Origin: SAR202 cluster bacterium Io17-Chloro-G6
GTDB lineage: Bacteria > Chloroflexota > Dehalococcoidia > UBA3495
Direction of reading: 5' to 3'
DNA: 64,000 nt
NCBI GenBank assembly: GCA_002816585.1
Contig: MUCT01000010.1
Coordinates: forward strand, 1-64,000
The stretch's first letter is position 1; each line of letters starts with the position of its first letter. Of the stretch, positions 8,579-16,640 are shown piece after piece. Made by a program: the position numbers and the translations under genes. A model generated the notes under the pieces. The model worked only from the letters and a program-made list of their open reading frames with translations. It did not search any database and was not told the DNA's origin.

Positions 8579-9349
8579 ATGGCCCAAGTTGACTATTCGG
8601 CTTTGGACGACCCCAGCATCTCAATGAACTCCTTCTACCCTCGGCAAGGCTGGACGCCCACCCCAGAAGGCGTGCAGGACTACACGATAAATGTTGGCGA
8701 CGACATAGCCCTCTCCTGCCGGTTCTTTCCCTTTGGCAACAGCAGCCCGACTATCCTGTACTTCTACGGCAATGGCGAGACAGCGATCGATTACAACACC
8801 ATTGCTCCCATTTACAACCAGATTGGGCTCAATTTCTTCGTGGCCGACTACCGGGGTTACGGGAAAAGCGGCGGTTCTCCATCCTTCACCACCATGCTCT
8901 CCGACGCCAACACCGTGCTTGAGGCCATGCAGATCGTCCTGGGCGCCAGCGGCTATAACGGCCCAATCTATGTCATGGGCCGGTCCATGGGGCGGCATTC
9001 CGCCTTTGAACTGGCCGCCCATGAGCCCCCGTCCATCAGTGGAGTCATCATCGAGAGTGGAAGGCCGAGCTTGGGGCAGTTCGCCGCCGGACTGGACCCG
9101 CAGCAGGCCAAAAGGTTGGAAGAAGCCTACCGGGCCAAGGCGGCGTCAATTTCCATTCCGGTGTTGGTGATTCACGGCGAAGTAGACACCCTGGCGCCAT
9201 TGGAGCACGCCGAGGAGATGTTCCGAAGCTTTGCCTCCACAGACAAGAAGATGTTGGTGATTCCGGGGGCGGGGCACAACGACCTGCTATATAAAGGGAT
9301 GAACGAATATTTCACAGCCATCGGCGACCTCATTTTCGGGGAAAAATAG
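8579..9349 (+). CDS. Alpha/beta hydrolase (paralog 2)
   Basis: A 256-residue serine hydrolase of the BAAT/DUF1749-like alpha/beta type. It has YFYGNGETAID as oxyanion region, VADYRGYGKSGG, the nucleophile elbow GRSMGRH, an acid in HGEVDTLAP and the His in GAGHNDL. The ATG at 8579 is preceded by aagggag; the frame continues upstream to 8531 inside sequence next to the repeat element. It differs clearly in sequence from the hydrolase upstream. Its convergent partner (a GNAT gene) ends only 4 nt away. The substrate is unknown. Confidence 0.83.
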   Translation: MAQVDYSALDDPSISMNSFYPRQGWTPTPEGVQDYTINVGDDIALSCRFFPFGNSSPTILYFYGNGETAIDYNTIAPIYNQIGLNFFVADYRGYGKSGGSPSFTTMLSDANTVLEAMQIVLGASGYNGPIYVMGRSMGRHSAFELAAHEPPSISGVIIESGRPSLGQFAAGLDPQQAKRLEEAYRAKAASISIPVLVIHGEVDTLAPLEHAEEMFRSFASTDKKMLVIPGAGHNDLLYKGMNEYFTAIGDLIFGEK

Positions 9350-9353
9350 CCGC

Positions 9354-9899
9354 CTATCGGGTAGGGTTTGACCACTCGTCTTTGAGTATTCCAAATATTA
9401 AGGTGTCCCACCAGCGCCCCTTGAAGAACTCGTTCTCGCGCAAGCGGCCTTCCTCGCGCATGCCCAGCTTCTGGAGAACTCTGGCCGATGCTCCGTTTTC
9501 GGCGATGCACCACGACGAGATGCGGTGGAGTCCCATCTCGTTGAACCCATGCTCCATCAGGGCAGCGGCGGCTTCGGTTGCGTAACCATTCCGCCAGTAG
9601 TCTGGCGCAATCTCATATCCAATATCGGCTTCCCATGCGTTGTCCGGTTTACGGCGGATGCCGCAGTTGCCGATCAACTTTCCGGTTTCCCTCAAAATGA
9701 CAGCCAACTGAAACCTGGTTCTCGGGGACTCGGCTTGCTCGTCCAGGAACCATTGCACGAATTCTCTTACGTCGGATTCTGTGCGAGTAATCCAAGGATA
9801 ATATTCCAGGTAACAGGGGTCTTGCTGGTAGGCCAAAACCTCTCGCCAGTCCTCCGGCTTAAACTCACGGAGTACCAGCCGCTCAGTGGTGATCTGCAT
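9354..9899 (-). CDS. GNAT family N-acetyltransferase (RimJ/RimL-like)
   Basis: A 181-residue acetyltransferase starting MQITTERLVLREFKPEDW, the signature opening of the RimJ/RimL branch. It continues with IGNCGIRRKPDNAWEADIGYEIAPDYWRNGYATEA (the acetyl-CoA pyrophosphate loop is replaced by the branch's RNGYATEAA) and ends with SARVLQKLGMREEGRL. Members acetylate protein N-termini or small amines. It converges on the hydrolase gene to its left. The start at 9899 is chosen from the family N-terminus. Confidence 0.85.
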   Translation of the reverse strand: MQITTERLVLREFKPEDWREVLAYQQDPCYLEYYPWITRTESDVREFVQWFLDEQAESPRTRFQLAVILRETGKLIGNCGIRRKPDNAWEADIGYEIAPDYWRNGYATEAAAALMEHGFNEMGLHRISSWCIAENGASARVLQKLGMREEGRLRENEFFKGRWWDTLIFGILKDEWSNPTR

Positions 9900-10008
9900 C
9901 GCTGCTCCCAGTACCTCAGCGCTCCTTTGACACCAGAACGCTGGAGTTCTAGCATATCGTAACCGCAATCCTGGCGGCAGGCACTCCGCCCATGAAGGAG
10001 AACAAACT

Positions 10009-10467
10009 ATGGAAGCAACTTGTGTAACCCACGTCGGCGTTTGCGTCCGCGACATGGCAAAATCATTGGAGTTCTATCGAGACGCGCTGGGGATGAAGGT
10101 AATAGGCGAAAAGATCACCGACATCACGGAGGGCGGGACCCAAACCGCGCGGTTGGACAACTATGCCTTAGAACGCAACACCCGCCATTGGGTCAGTCTG
10201 TCATTCGGAGATGGCGCGACACCAACCCTGACGCTGACGAGCCATCCGGGGGAGCAATCGGACGGCAAACCAATACTCCTTGACCAAGTGGGCATCAGCC
10301 ACATATCCTTTGGCGTCGCCGATGTGGCCAGCCTGGCCGATGAATTGGTGGCCAAAGGGTACGAACTGGCCGGACCAAGGGAGTCATACACCGATGCCAA
10401 TGGCGACATCCGAAGCATCTACGTCCATGACCCCGACGGCATCCTCGTGCAGTTCAACAATCCCTAG
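10009..10467 (+). CDS. VOC superfamily protein (glyoxalase/extradiol dioxygenase fold)
   Basis: A 152-residue protein with two beta-alpha-beta-beta-beta modules: THVGVCVRDMAKSLEFYRDALGMKV at the start and GISHISFGVADVASLADEL mid-way, ending YVHDPDGILVQF, where the Glu/Gln metal-ligand strand is expected. Candidate metal ligands are His 8 and the His of GISHISF. Such proteins include glyoxalase I, methylmalonyl-CoA epimerase and type I extradiol dioxygenases; sequence alone does not distinguish them. RBS aaggaga lies upstream of the ATG. Confidence 0.82.
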   Translation: MEATCVTHVGVCVRDMAKSLEFYRDALGMKVIGEKITDITEGGTQTARLDNYALERNTRHWVSLSFGDGATPTLTLTSHPGEQSDGKPILLDQVGISHISFGVADVASLADELVAKGYELAGPRESYTDANGDIRSIYVHDPDGILVQFNNP

Positions 10468-10537
10468 TGCTCCGTTAAGATGAATCTGACTGATACAGGC
10501 CCATCCCCACTCTTATCCTTTAGGGCCTGAGAGCTTG

Positions 10538-10577
10538 TCCCTTCCCCTTCGCAAGGGGGGATGGTTAGGATGGGGGC
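10538..10577. repeat. GC-rich intergenic palindrome, repeat-like
   Basis: Within the 166-nt gap before the ThDP enzyme gene lies cccctt-cgc-aagggg (10544-10558) followed by atggttaggatggggg. The composition resembles dispersed intergenic repeats of Chloroflexota genomes, but only one copy is visible here, so the class cannot be confirmed. Confidence 0.3.
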
Positions 10578-10633
10578 GTTCCAAGTATCCTGAAGGCGAA
10601 CGCAAAATAATAAGACAAAGGAAGACTTGAGAT

Positions 10634-12241
10634 ATGGTTAAGATGACCGGCGGCCAGGCGTTGGCCAAGTCCCTATACCGGGAAGGTGTCCGGGTGATAT
10701 TCGGACTGCCGGGGGTCCAGCTTTACCACATGATGGACGGGCTGTACGACGAGCCGGGGATCCGGTTCATCACCGTCCGCCACGAGCAGGCGACCGCCTA
10801 CATGGCCGATGGCTACGCCCGTGCCAGTGGAGAAGTTGGTACCGCGCTCATGGTGCCGGGACCAGGCCTGCTGAACGCCTCGTCTGGCATCGCCACGGCT
10901 TATTCCGCTTCCTCGCCGGTGTTGGTGGTCTCGGGCCAGATCGAGCGTGACGAAATTGGTGGCGACCGCGGCATGCTCCACGAGGTCAACGACCAGCTAG
11001 ACGCAATCAGACCCGTCACCAAATGGGCGCACCGCATAATGGACCCGGCCAAGGTGCCTGAAGCGGTCCACGAGGCCTTCCATCATCTCAAGAACGGCCG
11101 CCCCCGGCCGGTGGAGATCGAAATACCCCCGGAGACCTTGGCGGAAGTCGCCGAAGTGGAACTGCTTGAACCCGAAGCTCCCCGCGTCGTGGCAGCCAGC
11201 GCCGAGCAGATCAAAGCAGCCGCTGAAGCCCTGGCCGGCGCATCCAATCCGCTGATATGGGCCGGCGGCGGCGTGATCTCATCGCAGGGCTCGGAGGCTC
11301 TGACCAAACTGGCCGAGCACCTCCAGGCTCCGGTGGTGACCACCGCCGAGGGCAAGGGCGCCATATCGGACCATCATCCCTTGGCGCTGGGCGCGCTGTG
11401 GCTGCGCAACGACACCATCGCTAGAAAACAATTCGGGCACGACGTGATCCTGGCCGTTGGCACCAGGCTGGTCACGTCCCAATGGCTGGATGGTCAGCAG
11501 GTCGTCCAGATTGACGTGGACCCGGAAGAGATCGGCCGACATTACGAGAACACCCTCAGGGTGGAGGGTGATGCCCGCCTTACCATGGAAGGCTTGCTCA
11601 CCGCGCTATCAGCCAAGGGCAAAGCACGGGAAGACCGGACTGCCGAGGTGGCGGCGCAGAAGGCCCAGCGTTCCGATGACATCGTCAAGGTCGAACCCCA
11701 AGGGGAGTTGTTGGAAGCAGTCCGGAGAGCCATGCCCGAAGATAGCATATTAATTTCAGGCATGACCCAATTGGGTTATTACAGCCGGGCACACTACCCC
11801 GTCTACGAGCCCCGCACCTTCATCACCTCGTCCTACTCCGGGAATTTGGGCTACGCCTATCCCACCGCATTGGGCGCCAAGGTCGCCCAGCCAGACAAGG
11901 CTGTGGTCTGCCTTTCGGGAGACGGTGGCTTCATGTTCAACTCCCAAGAGATGTCCACCGCTGTGGCGCATAAGATCAACGTGGTGGCGGTGATTTTCAA
12001 CGACAATGCCTTCGGGAACGTGAAGCGCGACCAGATGAACCAATTCAACGGCCGCACCATCGGAGTGGAGTTGCACAACCCCGACTTCGTGAAGCTGGCC
12101 GAGGCCTACGGGGTCAAAGGATTCGTCGCCAACGGCCCGTCTGAGTTAGAGTCCACCCTCAAAGAAGCCCTGACTCTAGACTCCCCGGTGCTGATCGAGG
12201 TGCCCGTCGGCCCCATGCCGTCGCCGTTCTTCAAGGGGTAA
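10634..12241 (+). CDS. Thiamine-diphosphate-dependent enzyme (acetolactate synthase-like)
   Basis: A 535-residue enzyme with the three-domain layout of the acetolactate synthase/benzoylformate decarboxylase superfamily: the N-terminal PYR domain with the catalytic Glu in VRHEQATAYMADGYAR, a central domain (residues ~190-330), and the C-terminal PP domain with the ThDP/Mg motif GDGGFMFNSQEM ending in FNDNAFGN. It converts 2-oxo acids or acyl-CoA substrates. It lacks the features needed to choose between acetolactate synthase, oxalyl-CoA decarboxylase and sulfoacetaldehyde-type enzymes; no small regulatory ilvN subunit gene follows, which argues against a biosynthetic role. It lies directly upstream of the first UGSC selenoprotein gene, separated by a 13-bp hairpin. 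Confidence 0.85.
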   Translation: MVKMTGGQALAKSLYREGVRVIFGLPGVQLYHMMDGLYDEPGIRFITVRHEQATAYMADGYARASGEVGTALMVPGPGLLNASSGIATAYSASSPVLVVSGQIERDEIGGDRGMLHEVNDQLDAIRPVTKWAHRIMDPAKVPEAVHEAFHHLKNGRPRPVEIEIPPETLAEVAEVELLEPEAPRVVAASAEQIKAAAEALAGASNPLIWAGGGVISSQGSEALTKLAEHLQAPVVTTAEGKGAISDHHPLALGALWLRNDTIARKQFGHDVILAVGTRLVTSQWLDGQQVVQIDVDPEEIGRHYENTLRVEGDARLTMEGLLTALSAKGKAREDRTAEVAAQKAQRSDDIVKVEPQGELLEAVRRAMPEDSILISGMTQLGYYSRAHYPVYEPRTFITSSYSGNLGYAYPTALGAKVAQPDKAVVCLSGDGGFMFNSQEMSTAVAHKINVVAVIFNDNAFGNVKRDQMNQFNGRTIGVELHNPDFVKLAEAYGVKGFVANGPSELESTLKEALTLDSPVLIEVPVGPMPSPFFKG

Positions 12242-12258
12242 TTCAAAGAAACAGACTG

Positions 12259-12297
12259 GCTAGGGCCTGCTTGGCATAAAAATCAGCAGGCCCTAGC
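12259..12297 (+). terminator. Terminator-like hairpin between ThDP enzyme and UGSC gene
   Basis: A perfect 13-bp stem (gctagggcctgct 12259-12271 with agcaggccctagc 12285-12297) and a 13-nt A-rich loop lie 18 nt after the stop codon. Only cttcg follows rather than a T-run, so it may be an RNA-stabilising or attenuating hairpin rather than a strong terminator. Confidence 0.55.
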
Positions 12298-12343
12298 CTT
12301 CGAATAATATCCCGGTTTCAAACCGGACGAACCAGGGTGATGC

Positions 12344-12877
12344 ATGGCCAAACTAATTGTCTTGGATCCAACTGTCCCGCCCAGAGAGATGTCCCAGCCC
12401 ATGGCTCCAGTCTTGGATGGCCTGGGTGGGAAATCCCTCGGTTTCCTGTGGAACAGCAAGCCCAACGGCGACCTGCTCTTTGAGCGGCTGGAAAAGCTCT
12501 TGCGAGAGAAATACGAAATAGCCGACGTCGTCTACAAGCGCAAGCCAACGGCCTCGCTCCCAGCCGTGGACTCGGTGATCGACGAACTCGCTGGGTCGGT
12601 CCAGGCGGCGATCGTCGGCCTGGCGGATTGAGGGTCCTGCACGTCGTGGAGTATCCACGACGCGGTGGAACTGGAAAAACGGGGCATCCGCACCGTGGTG
12701 GTGGGCACCGACCGATTCAAGCGTCTGGGCGAGCTTGAGCGGCTCTCCTTGGGAATGCCGGAACTGACCTTGGCCATCGCGGCGCATCCCTTTGGCGGAC
12801 TAAAAGCTGAACGACTCATGGCCAAGGCCGACGATCTGCTGGAACAAGTGGTCGAAGGCCTGACCGGCCGCCGCTAG
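12344..12877 (+). CDS. UGSC-family selenoprotein, read through in-frame TGA (copy 1)
   Basis: Two open segments in the same frame, 12344-12628 and 12632-12877, are split only by a TGA at 12629-12631. Read through, they give a 177-residue protein with U96-G-S-C99, in the context GLAD-U-GSCTSW-SIHDAVELEKRGIRT. A paralog at 16641-17210 has the same TGA at the homologous position with conserved sequence on both sides. A hairpin suitable as a SECIS follows 11 nt after the TGA. Proteins with this UGSC motif, with Sec or Cys in first place, are a known family of undetermined function; the U-x-x-C arrangement suggests redox chemistry. The N-terminal half (LGFLWNSKPNGDLLFERL) also aligns with the paralog. 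Read without Sec, the 95-residue product would lack the motif. A decayed gene is the alternative, but the paralog makes it unlikely. Confidence 0.88.
12642..12662 (+). promoter_or_regulatory. Candidate bacterial SECIS hairpin of UGSC gene 1
   Basis: A perfect 8-bp stem, cgtcgtgg (12642-12649) with ccacgacg (12655-12662), carries a 5-nt loop agtat. The loop starts 19 nt after the last base of the TGA. Bacterial SECIS elements lie just downstream of the UGA inside the coding sequence and present a G-U in the apical loop to SelB; both features are present. Confidence 0.75.
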
Positions 12878-12904
12878 GCGGGTTTTCGTAAGTCCTAACA
12901 CAAA

Positions 12905-12941
12905 GGGCGGCCTGAATTTGGGGCGCCCCTATCATTTTTTT
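12905..12941 (+). terminator. Weak terminator or attenuator between UGSC gene 1 and its partner
   Basis: A short stem gggcg (12905-12909) with cgccc (12924-12928), including the palindrome ggggcgcccc, is followed by tatca and then seven T (12935-12941). It ends just before the TTG start of the partner gene. Partial termination here would lower partner expression relative to the selenoprotein. Confidence 0.45.
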
Positions 12942-12959
12942 GTATCTGGGAGACACACT

Positions 12960-14000
12960 TTGGCCGATCTCCTTTCGGACCGCGTGGAAGTCGACGACGA
13001 TTTTGAGGCGGTGCAGAGCCTATATCTGGAGCGCGGCTGGACCGACGGCCTGCCCGTGGTCCCGCCGACTACTGAACGGGTTGAAGCCATGCTGGCGTCG
13101 ACTCCGATAGGGCCGCAGGACATCATCGGCGAGATACCGCCCAACTGGGGTTCGGCCACGGTGGAGAAGCTCGCGGTAAACGCGGTCATGGCCGGTTGCC
13201 GGCCCGAGTACCTGCCGGTGGTGATCGCCGCAGTCGAGGCCATGTGCGACCCGGTGTTCAACCTCTACGCCATCCAGGCCACCACCCACCCCTGCGCGCC
13301 GCTGATCATCGTGAACGGCCCCATCTGCGACGAGTTGGGCTTGCACGGCGGCTCAGGCGCCTATGGGCCCGGCTGGCAGGCCAACGCCACCATCGGCCGG
13401 GCGGTCAGGCTGGTGCAACTCAACGTGGGCGGCGCGCATCCGGGAGTCGGTGACATGTCCACTCAAGGCGCGCCATCTAAGTACACCTATTGCGTGGCGG
13501 AGAACGAGGCGGCCAATCCCTGGGAGCCACTCCACATAGAGCGGGGCTTCCGGGCCGGCCAGAGCACCGTTACCGTGCTGGCCGGTGAGCCGCCTCACAA
13601 CATCAACGACCATTCAGGCAGCAGCGCCGAGGACATCCTGACTATCATCGCCGGAGCCATCTCCATTACCGGGGCCAACAACGCCTATACCGGTGGCGAG
13701 ACTTTGCTGGCCCTGGGGCCGGAGCACGCCGCCACAATCGCCTCGGACGGTTTCAGCAAGAGGGATATTAGGGAGTGGTTACACAAGAACGCCCGCATAC
13801 CTCTGGAGCGTTACACCCACGAGACGATGATGGAGCGATTCCAGCGGATTCCCGACGGCCCGGTTCCCATGGTGATCGACCCAGACCTGCTGACGATCAT
13901 CGTCCTGGGCGGTCCCGGTAAACATTCGTCATGGGTGCCAACCTTCGGCGGCACAACCCACTCGGCGACCAGGGAGATTCGGACTGTGGAACGCGGCTGA
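12960..14000 (+). CDS. UGSC-associated conserved protein, function unknown (copy 1)
   Basis: A 346-residue protein with no recognised enzyme family. It is clearly paralogous to the protein at 17236-18279: shared blocks are GWTDGLPVVPPT (~26-37), AVNAVMAGC (72-80), a GPGWQANATIGRAV region (~136-149), YTYCVAEN (175-182) with NPWEPLH (186-192), and LGPEHA. Cysteines 80 and 178 are conserved between the copies and could be thiol partners of the adjacent UGSC selenoprotein; that is inference. No signal peptide or clear membrane segment is seen. A TTG start at 12960, eight bases after gggag, is preferred because the longer frame begins inside the preceding hairpin. It sits 82 nt downstream of UGSC gene 1. 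Confidence 0.8.
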   Translation: MADLLSDRVEVDDDFEAVQSLYLERGWTDGLPVVPPTTERVEAMLASTPIGPQDIIGEIPPNWGSATVEKLAVNAVMAGCRPEYLPVVIAAVEAMCDPVFNLYAIQATTHPCAPLIIVNGPICDELGLHGGSGAYGPGWQANATIGRAVRLVQLNVGGAHPGVGDMSTQGAPSKYTYCVAENEAANPWEPLHIERGFRAGQSTVTVLAGEPPHNINDHSGSSAEDILTIIAGAISITGANNAYTGGETLLALGPEHAATIASDGFSKRDIREWLHKNARIPLERYTHETMMERFQRIPDGPVPMVIDPDLLTIIVLGGPGKHSSWVPTFGGTTHSATREIRTVERG

Positions 14001-14056
14001 ACACAATACATGGCCCCACGCTATGCAGGCGTTGCAGTTATAAATTCGGGGCGGTT

Positions 14057-14512
14057 TTAGCTCGCCAGATCGGGCCGGTTGGGCATCAGCATCATGGTGG
14101 TAAGCATGGTGGCCACCAGCTTTTCTTCGCCGCCGTCGTAGGCCAGCACGTTGCCCTTGCAGACGGAGATTGTGGCCCCGGGACGAACCACTTCTCCCCG
14201 GGCCAGCAACCGCTCCCCCTTCGCCGGGGCCACGAAGTTGACCTTGTACTCCACCGTCAGCACGGCGGTATCTGGCGCGCTGAGGCTGAAGGCCGCGTAC
14301 CCGCAGGCGCTGTCGACGATCGCGGTGACGATGCCGCCGTGAATGAAGCCGTGCTGCTGGGCCAGATCGGCCCGGTAGGCCATCTCGATCTCCACTTCCC
14401 CTGGCCCAACCTTACCCATGACCGCGCCCAAGGTCTGCATGGCTGTCTGCCGGCCAAAACTGCCGCGCACTTTGGCCTCGTAATCCGGATCCCTAGGTTC
14501 AAACCGAGCCAT
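14057..14512 (-). CDS. PaaI-type hotdog thioesterase
   Basis: A 151-residue hotdog-fold protein of the PaaI/YdiI type, which hydrolyses aromatic or other acyl-CoA thioesters. It has GEVEIEMAYRADLAQQHGFIHGGIVTAIVDSACGYAA: HGGIVTAIVDSA is the family's active-site helix with the catalytic acid position. The strand TVEYKVNFVAPAKGERL follows. ATG 14512 is supported by aagga nine bases upstream; earlier in-frame ATGs would overlap the upstream LLM gene. It lies 31 nt downstream of that gene, probably in one transcript. Confidence 0.85.
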   Translation of the reverse strand: MARFEPRDPDYEAKVRGSFGRQTAMQTLGAVMGKVGPGEVEIEMAYRADLAQQHGFIHGGIVTAIVDSACGYAAFSLSAPDTAVLTVEYKVNFVAPAKGERLLARGEVVRPGATISVCKGNVLAYDGGEEKLVATMLTTMMLMPNRPDLAS

Positions 14513-14543
14513 AGATCGAGGTCCTTCGGGCATGAACGATGGC

Positions 14544-15440
14544 CTAGAACTTGAATCCGGTGGCATCTTTGAACCGGCGCATGGCCTCGATGTGCTCGGC
14601 GGCGGTTTTCAAGCCACCCTGGCGGTTCTCGATGGATAGGTATTCGGCGCCCAGCTCCTGCCAGGCCTTGGCTTCGTCCATCCAGTCTTCGGGTTGCTTT
14701 CCGCTGGTTCTGAGCCGGCCATCCAGCCCCAAAGACTCTGGGTCCCGGTCCATCTCCCTCATGAAACCATGGACTTTCTCGACTATGGAGCGGCCCGCGT
14801 CGTCCGGACTTAGATTGGGACACCAGCCGTCGGCCAAGCGGGCCACCCGTTTCAGCACCGAGTCAGGAGGCATGGGACTTTGGGCGCTGCCCGCACCCAA
14901 CCAGATCGGGATGGGCCGCTGGACCGGCAGCGGGTTCAGGCCAGCATGGCTGATGTTGTGCCACTTGCCATGGAAGTCCACCACCTCCTGGGTCCAAAGA
15001 GCCCGCATCACCTCGATCTGCTCGGCGCTACGGGCGCCCCGGTTGTGGAAGTCCTCGCCCAGGGCCTCGAACTCGACAGTGTTCCAGCCAACGCCGATGC
15101 CCAGGCGTAGCCGGCCGCCGGAAAGCACATCAACTTCGGCCGCTTGCTTGGCCACCAGGACCGTTTGGCGCTGGGGCAATATGATTATGCCGGTGGCCAG
15201 GCCAATCCGTTCTGTGATGCCCGAAAGGTAGCCCATCAGGGTCAGGGTCTCGTGCACCACCGATTTATGGTTATAGGTTCGCAGTGCCGGAAAGTTGTGA
15301 TGGGCCGGGTCCGCGCCCAGCACATGGTCGGCGATGAACATATACGAGTAGCCCATCCCTTCGGCGGCCTGGGCGAAGTCCTTGATGGCCAACGGGTCCG
15401 GTTCGATCTCCGTCTGGGGGAAAATCACTCCAACTTCCAA
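14544..15440 (-). CDS. LLM class F420-dependent oxidoreductase (paralog 2)
   Basis: A 298-residue luciferase-like oxidoreductase resembling the F420-dependent branch. It has MEVGVIFPQTEIEPD, GYSYMFIADHVLGAD, a LATGIIILPQRQTVLVAKQAAEVD block (the Q-R-x-P/T-x-L-x-A-K-Q signature of the family) and GRLRLGIGVGWNTVEFEALGEDF. The enzyme probably transfers hydride from F420H2 or FMNH2, substrate unknown. It is upstream of the PaaI-type thioesterase and downstream of the NHL protein gene on the same strand. Confidence 0.87.
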   Translation of the reverse strand: MEVGVIFPQTEIEPDPLAIKDFAQAAEGMGYSYMFIADHVLGADPAHHNFPALRTYNHKSVVHETLTLMGYLSGITERIGLATGIIILPQRQTVLVAKQAAEVDVLSGGRLRLGIGVGWNTVEFEALGEDFHNRGARSAEQIEVMRALWTQEVVDFHGKWHNISHAGLNPLPVQRPIPIWLGAGSAQSPMPPDSVLKRVARLADGWCPNLSPDDAGRSIVEKVHGFMREMDRDPESLGLDGRLRTSGKQPEDWMDEAKAWQELGAEYLSIENRQGGLKTAAEHIEAMRRFKDATGFKF

Positions 15441-15698
15441 TTTCTGCTCCTAGACTTTTCGATTTTGGGGGTGTCGGCAACCGGGCGTTTCTCCAGACAC
15501 ACTTTCGGGTTGCCAAGTGGGAAAGTCTCGTGCATCAAAGTTTCTAGGTCACCGGTTCCAAGCGGTACTGGCACTTCTGCTGATGGTCCAGAGAACCCCG
15601 GCGGAGTACATGTCCAACTTGATATCCGGCCTATCCAGCCATACCGCCTTATGTCTATGCTGGGTCTGGTGGCCAATCGGCGCCGGCAACTGTCACGG
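15441..15698. other. Intergenic stretch between LLM and NHL genes
   Basis: About 258 nt with short frames lacking recognisable domains. No clear terminator or promoter boxes were seen. Confidence 0.35.
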
Positions 15699-16586
15699 TT
15701 ATTGGCGTAAATATTTGACCAAGCGGTGTCCTTCCACGTTCTGATTGACGTAGAGGTCGCCGTGGGAGTCCACCCAGATAGCATGAGCCCCGTTACCCCA
15801 ACCTGCGTCCAGTGGGCTACCCCATGTGCCTATGATATCGCCGTCGATGCTGAGGACACTCATGAACCCGTCCAGTTCAGGTACATACAGGACGTTGTCC
15901 TGGTCGATGTAGATGTCGCAGGGGCGGGCCAGACCAGTCCATTGGTCCAGGTACTTGCCATCGGCGTCGAATATCTGGATGCGGTTATTCTCCCGGTCGG
16001 CGACAAATACCCGGCCGTCGGTGTGGACCCAAACGCCATGGGGAACGTGGAACTCCCCGGGTCCGGTCTTGCCCGGCTCGCCCCAGGAAAAGAGCAGTTT
16101 GCCATCGGCGCTGAATTTGTGGACTCTGGAGTTGCCGTAGCCGTCTGAGATATATAGGTCGCCCGCCGCGTCAAGGGCAACGTCGCTGGGCCGGTTGAAG
16201 GGGCCAGCAGCCTGTTTGGCCGTCTCGCTAACGTTTCCGGACCAGCCGGTGTCCGAGGGCTTGTCCCACTCGCCCAGGGTCATCAGAAGGTTGCCGTCGG
16301 GCCGGTACTTCAAGACCACGTGGCTGTTCTTGACCGGCATGTAGAGATTGTCGTCGCCGTCGATGAACATGCCGTGGGAGTCGGGCAATTGGCCTTCGCC
16401 CCAAGAGTTCAAGAAGTTGCCATCGCGGTCCAGAACGATGAGAGGGTGCTCGCCCCGGTTGAAGAGATACACCCGGTCCTGGGAGTCGGTGACGATGGCC
16501 GTCTGGCCCAAGACCCAACCCTCGGGTAGTTTCTCCCAACTCTCGACCTGCTCATAAACGTGGGTTCCCGCGCCTACTCTGACCAT
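15699..16586 (-). CDS. NHL-repeat six-bladed beta-propeller protein
   Basis: A 295-residue propeller made of NHL repeats: FNRPSDVALDAAGDLYISDGYGNSRVHKFSADGKLLFSWG, FHVPHGVWVHTDGRVFVADRENNRIQIFDADGKYLDQW, and a later CDIYIDQDNVLYVPE repeat. The order and spacing resemble the peptidyl-alpha-hydroxyglycine alpha-amidating lyase fold, but without a signal peptide or partner domain an enzymatic role is unproven; protein binding is equally possible. It is located between the LLM gene and UGSC gene 2 on the same strand, 54 nt downstream of the latter. Confidence 0.82.
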   Translation of the reverse strand: MVRVGAGTHVYEQVESWEKLPEGWVLGQTAIVTDSQDRVYLFNRGEHPLIVLDRDGNFLNSWGEGQLPDSHGMFIDGDDNLYMPVKNSHVVLKYRPDGNLLMTLGEWDKPSDTGWSGNVSETAKQAAGPFNRPSDVALDAAGDLYISDGYGNSRVHKFSADGKLLFSWGEPGKTGPGEFHVPHGVWVHTDGRVFVADRENNRIQIFDADGKYLDQWTGLARPCDIYIDQDNVLYVPELDGFMSVLSIDGDIIGTWGSPLDAGWGNGAHAIWVDSHGDLYVNQNVEGHRLVKYLRQ

Positions 16587-16640
16587 TTTGTCCTCCTATA
16601 GATGGGCGGACGCAAACCTGCTCTCCGCTGCATCGTTGAT

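Noticed and set aside
15425..15784. 119-codon minus-strand frame between LLM and NHL genes
   Set aside because: It overlaps the NHL gene in another frame and shows no recognisable domain; the shared segment is shadow sequence.
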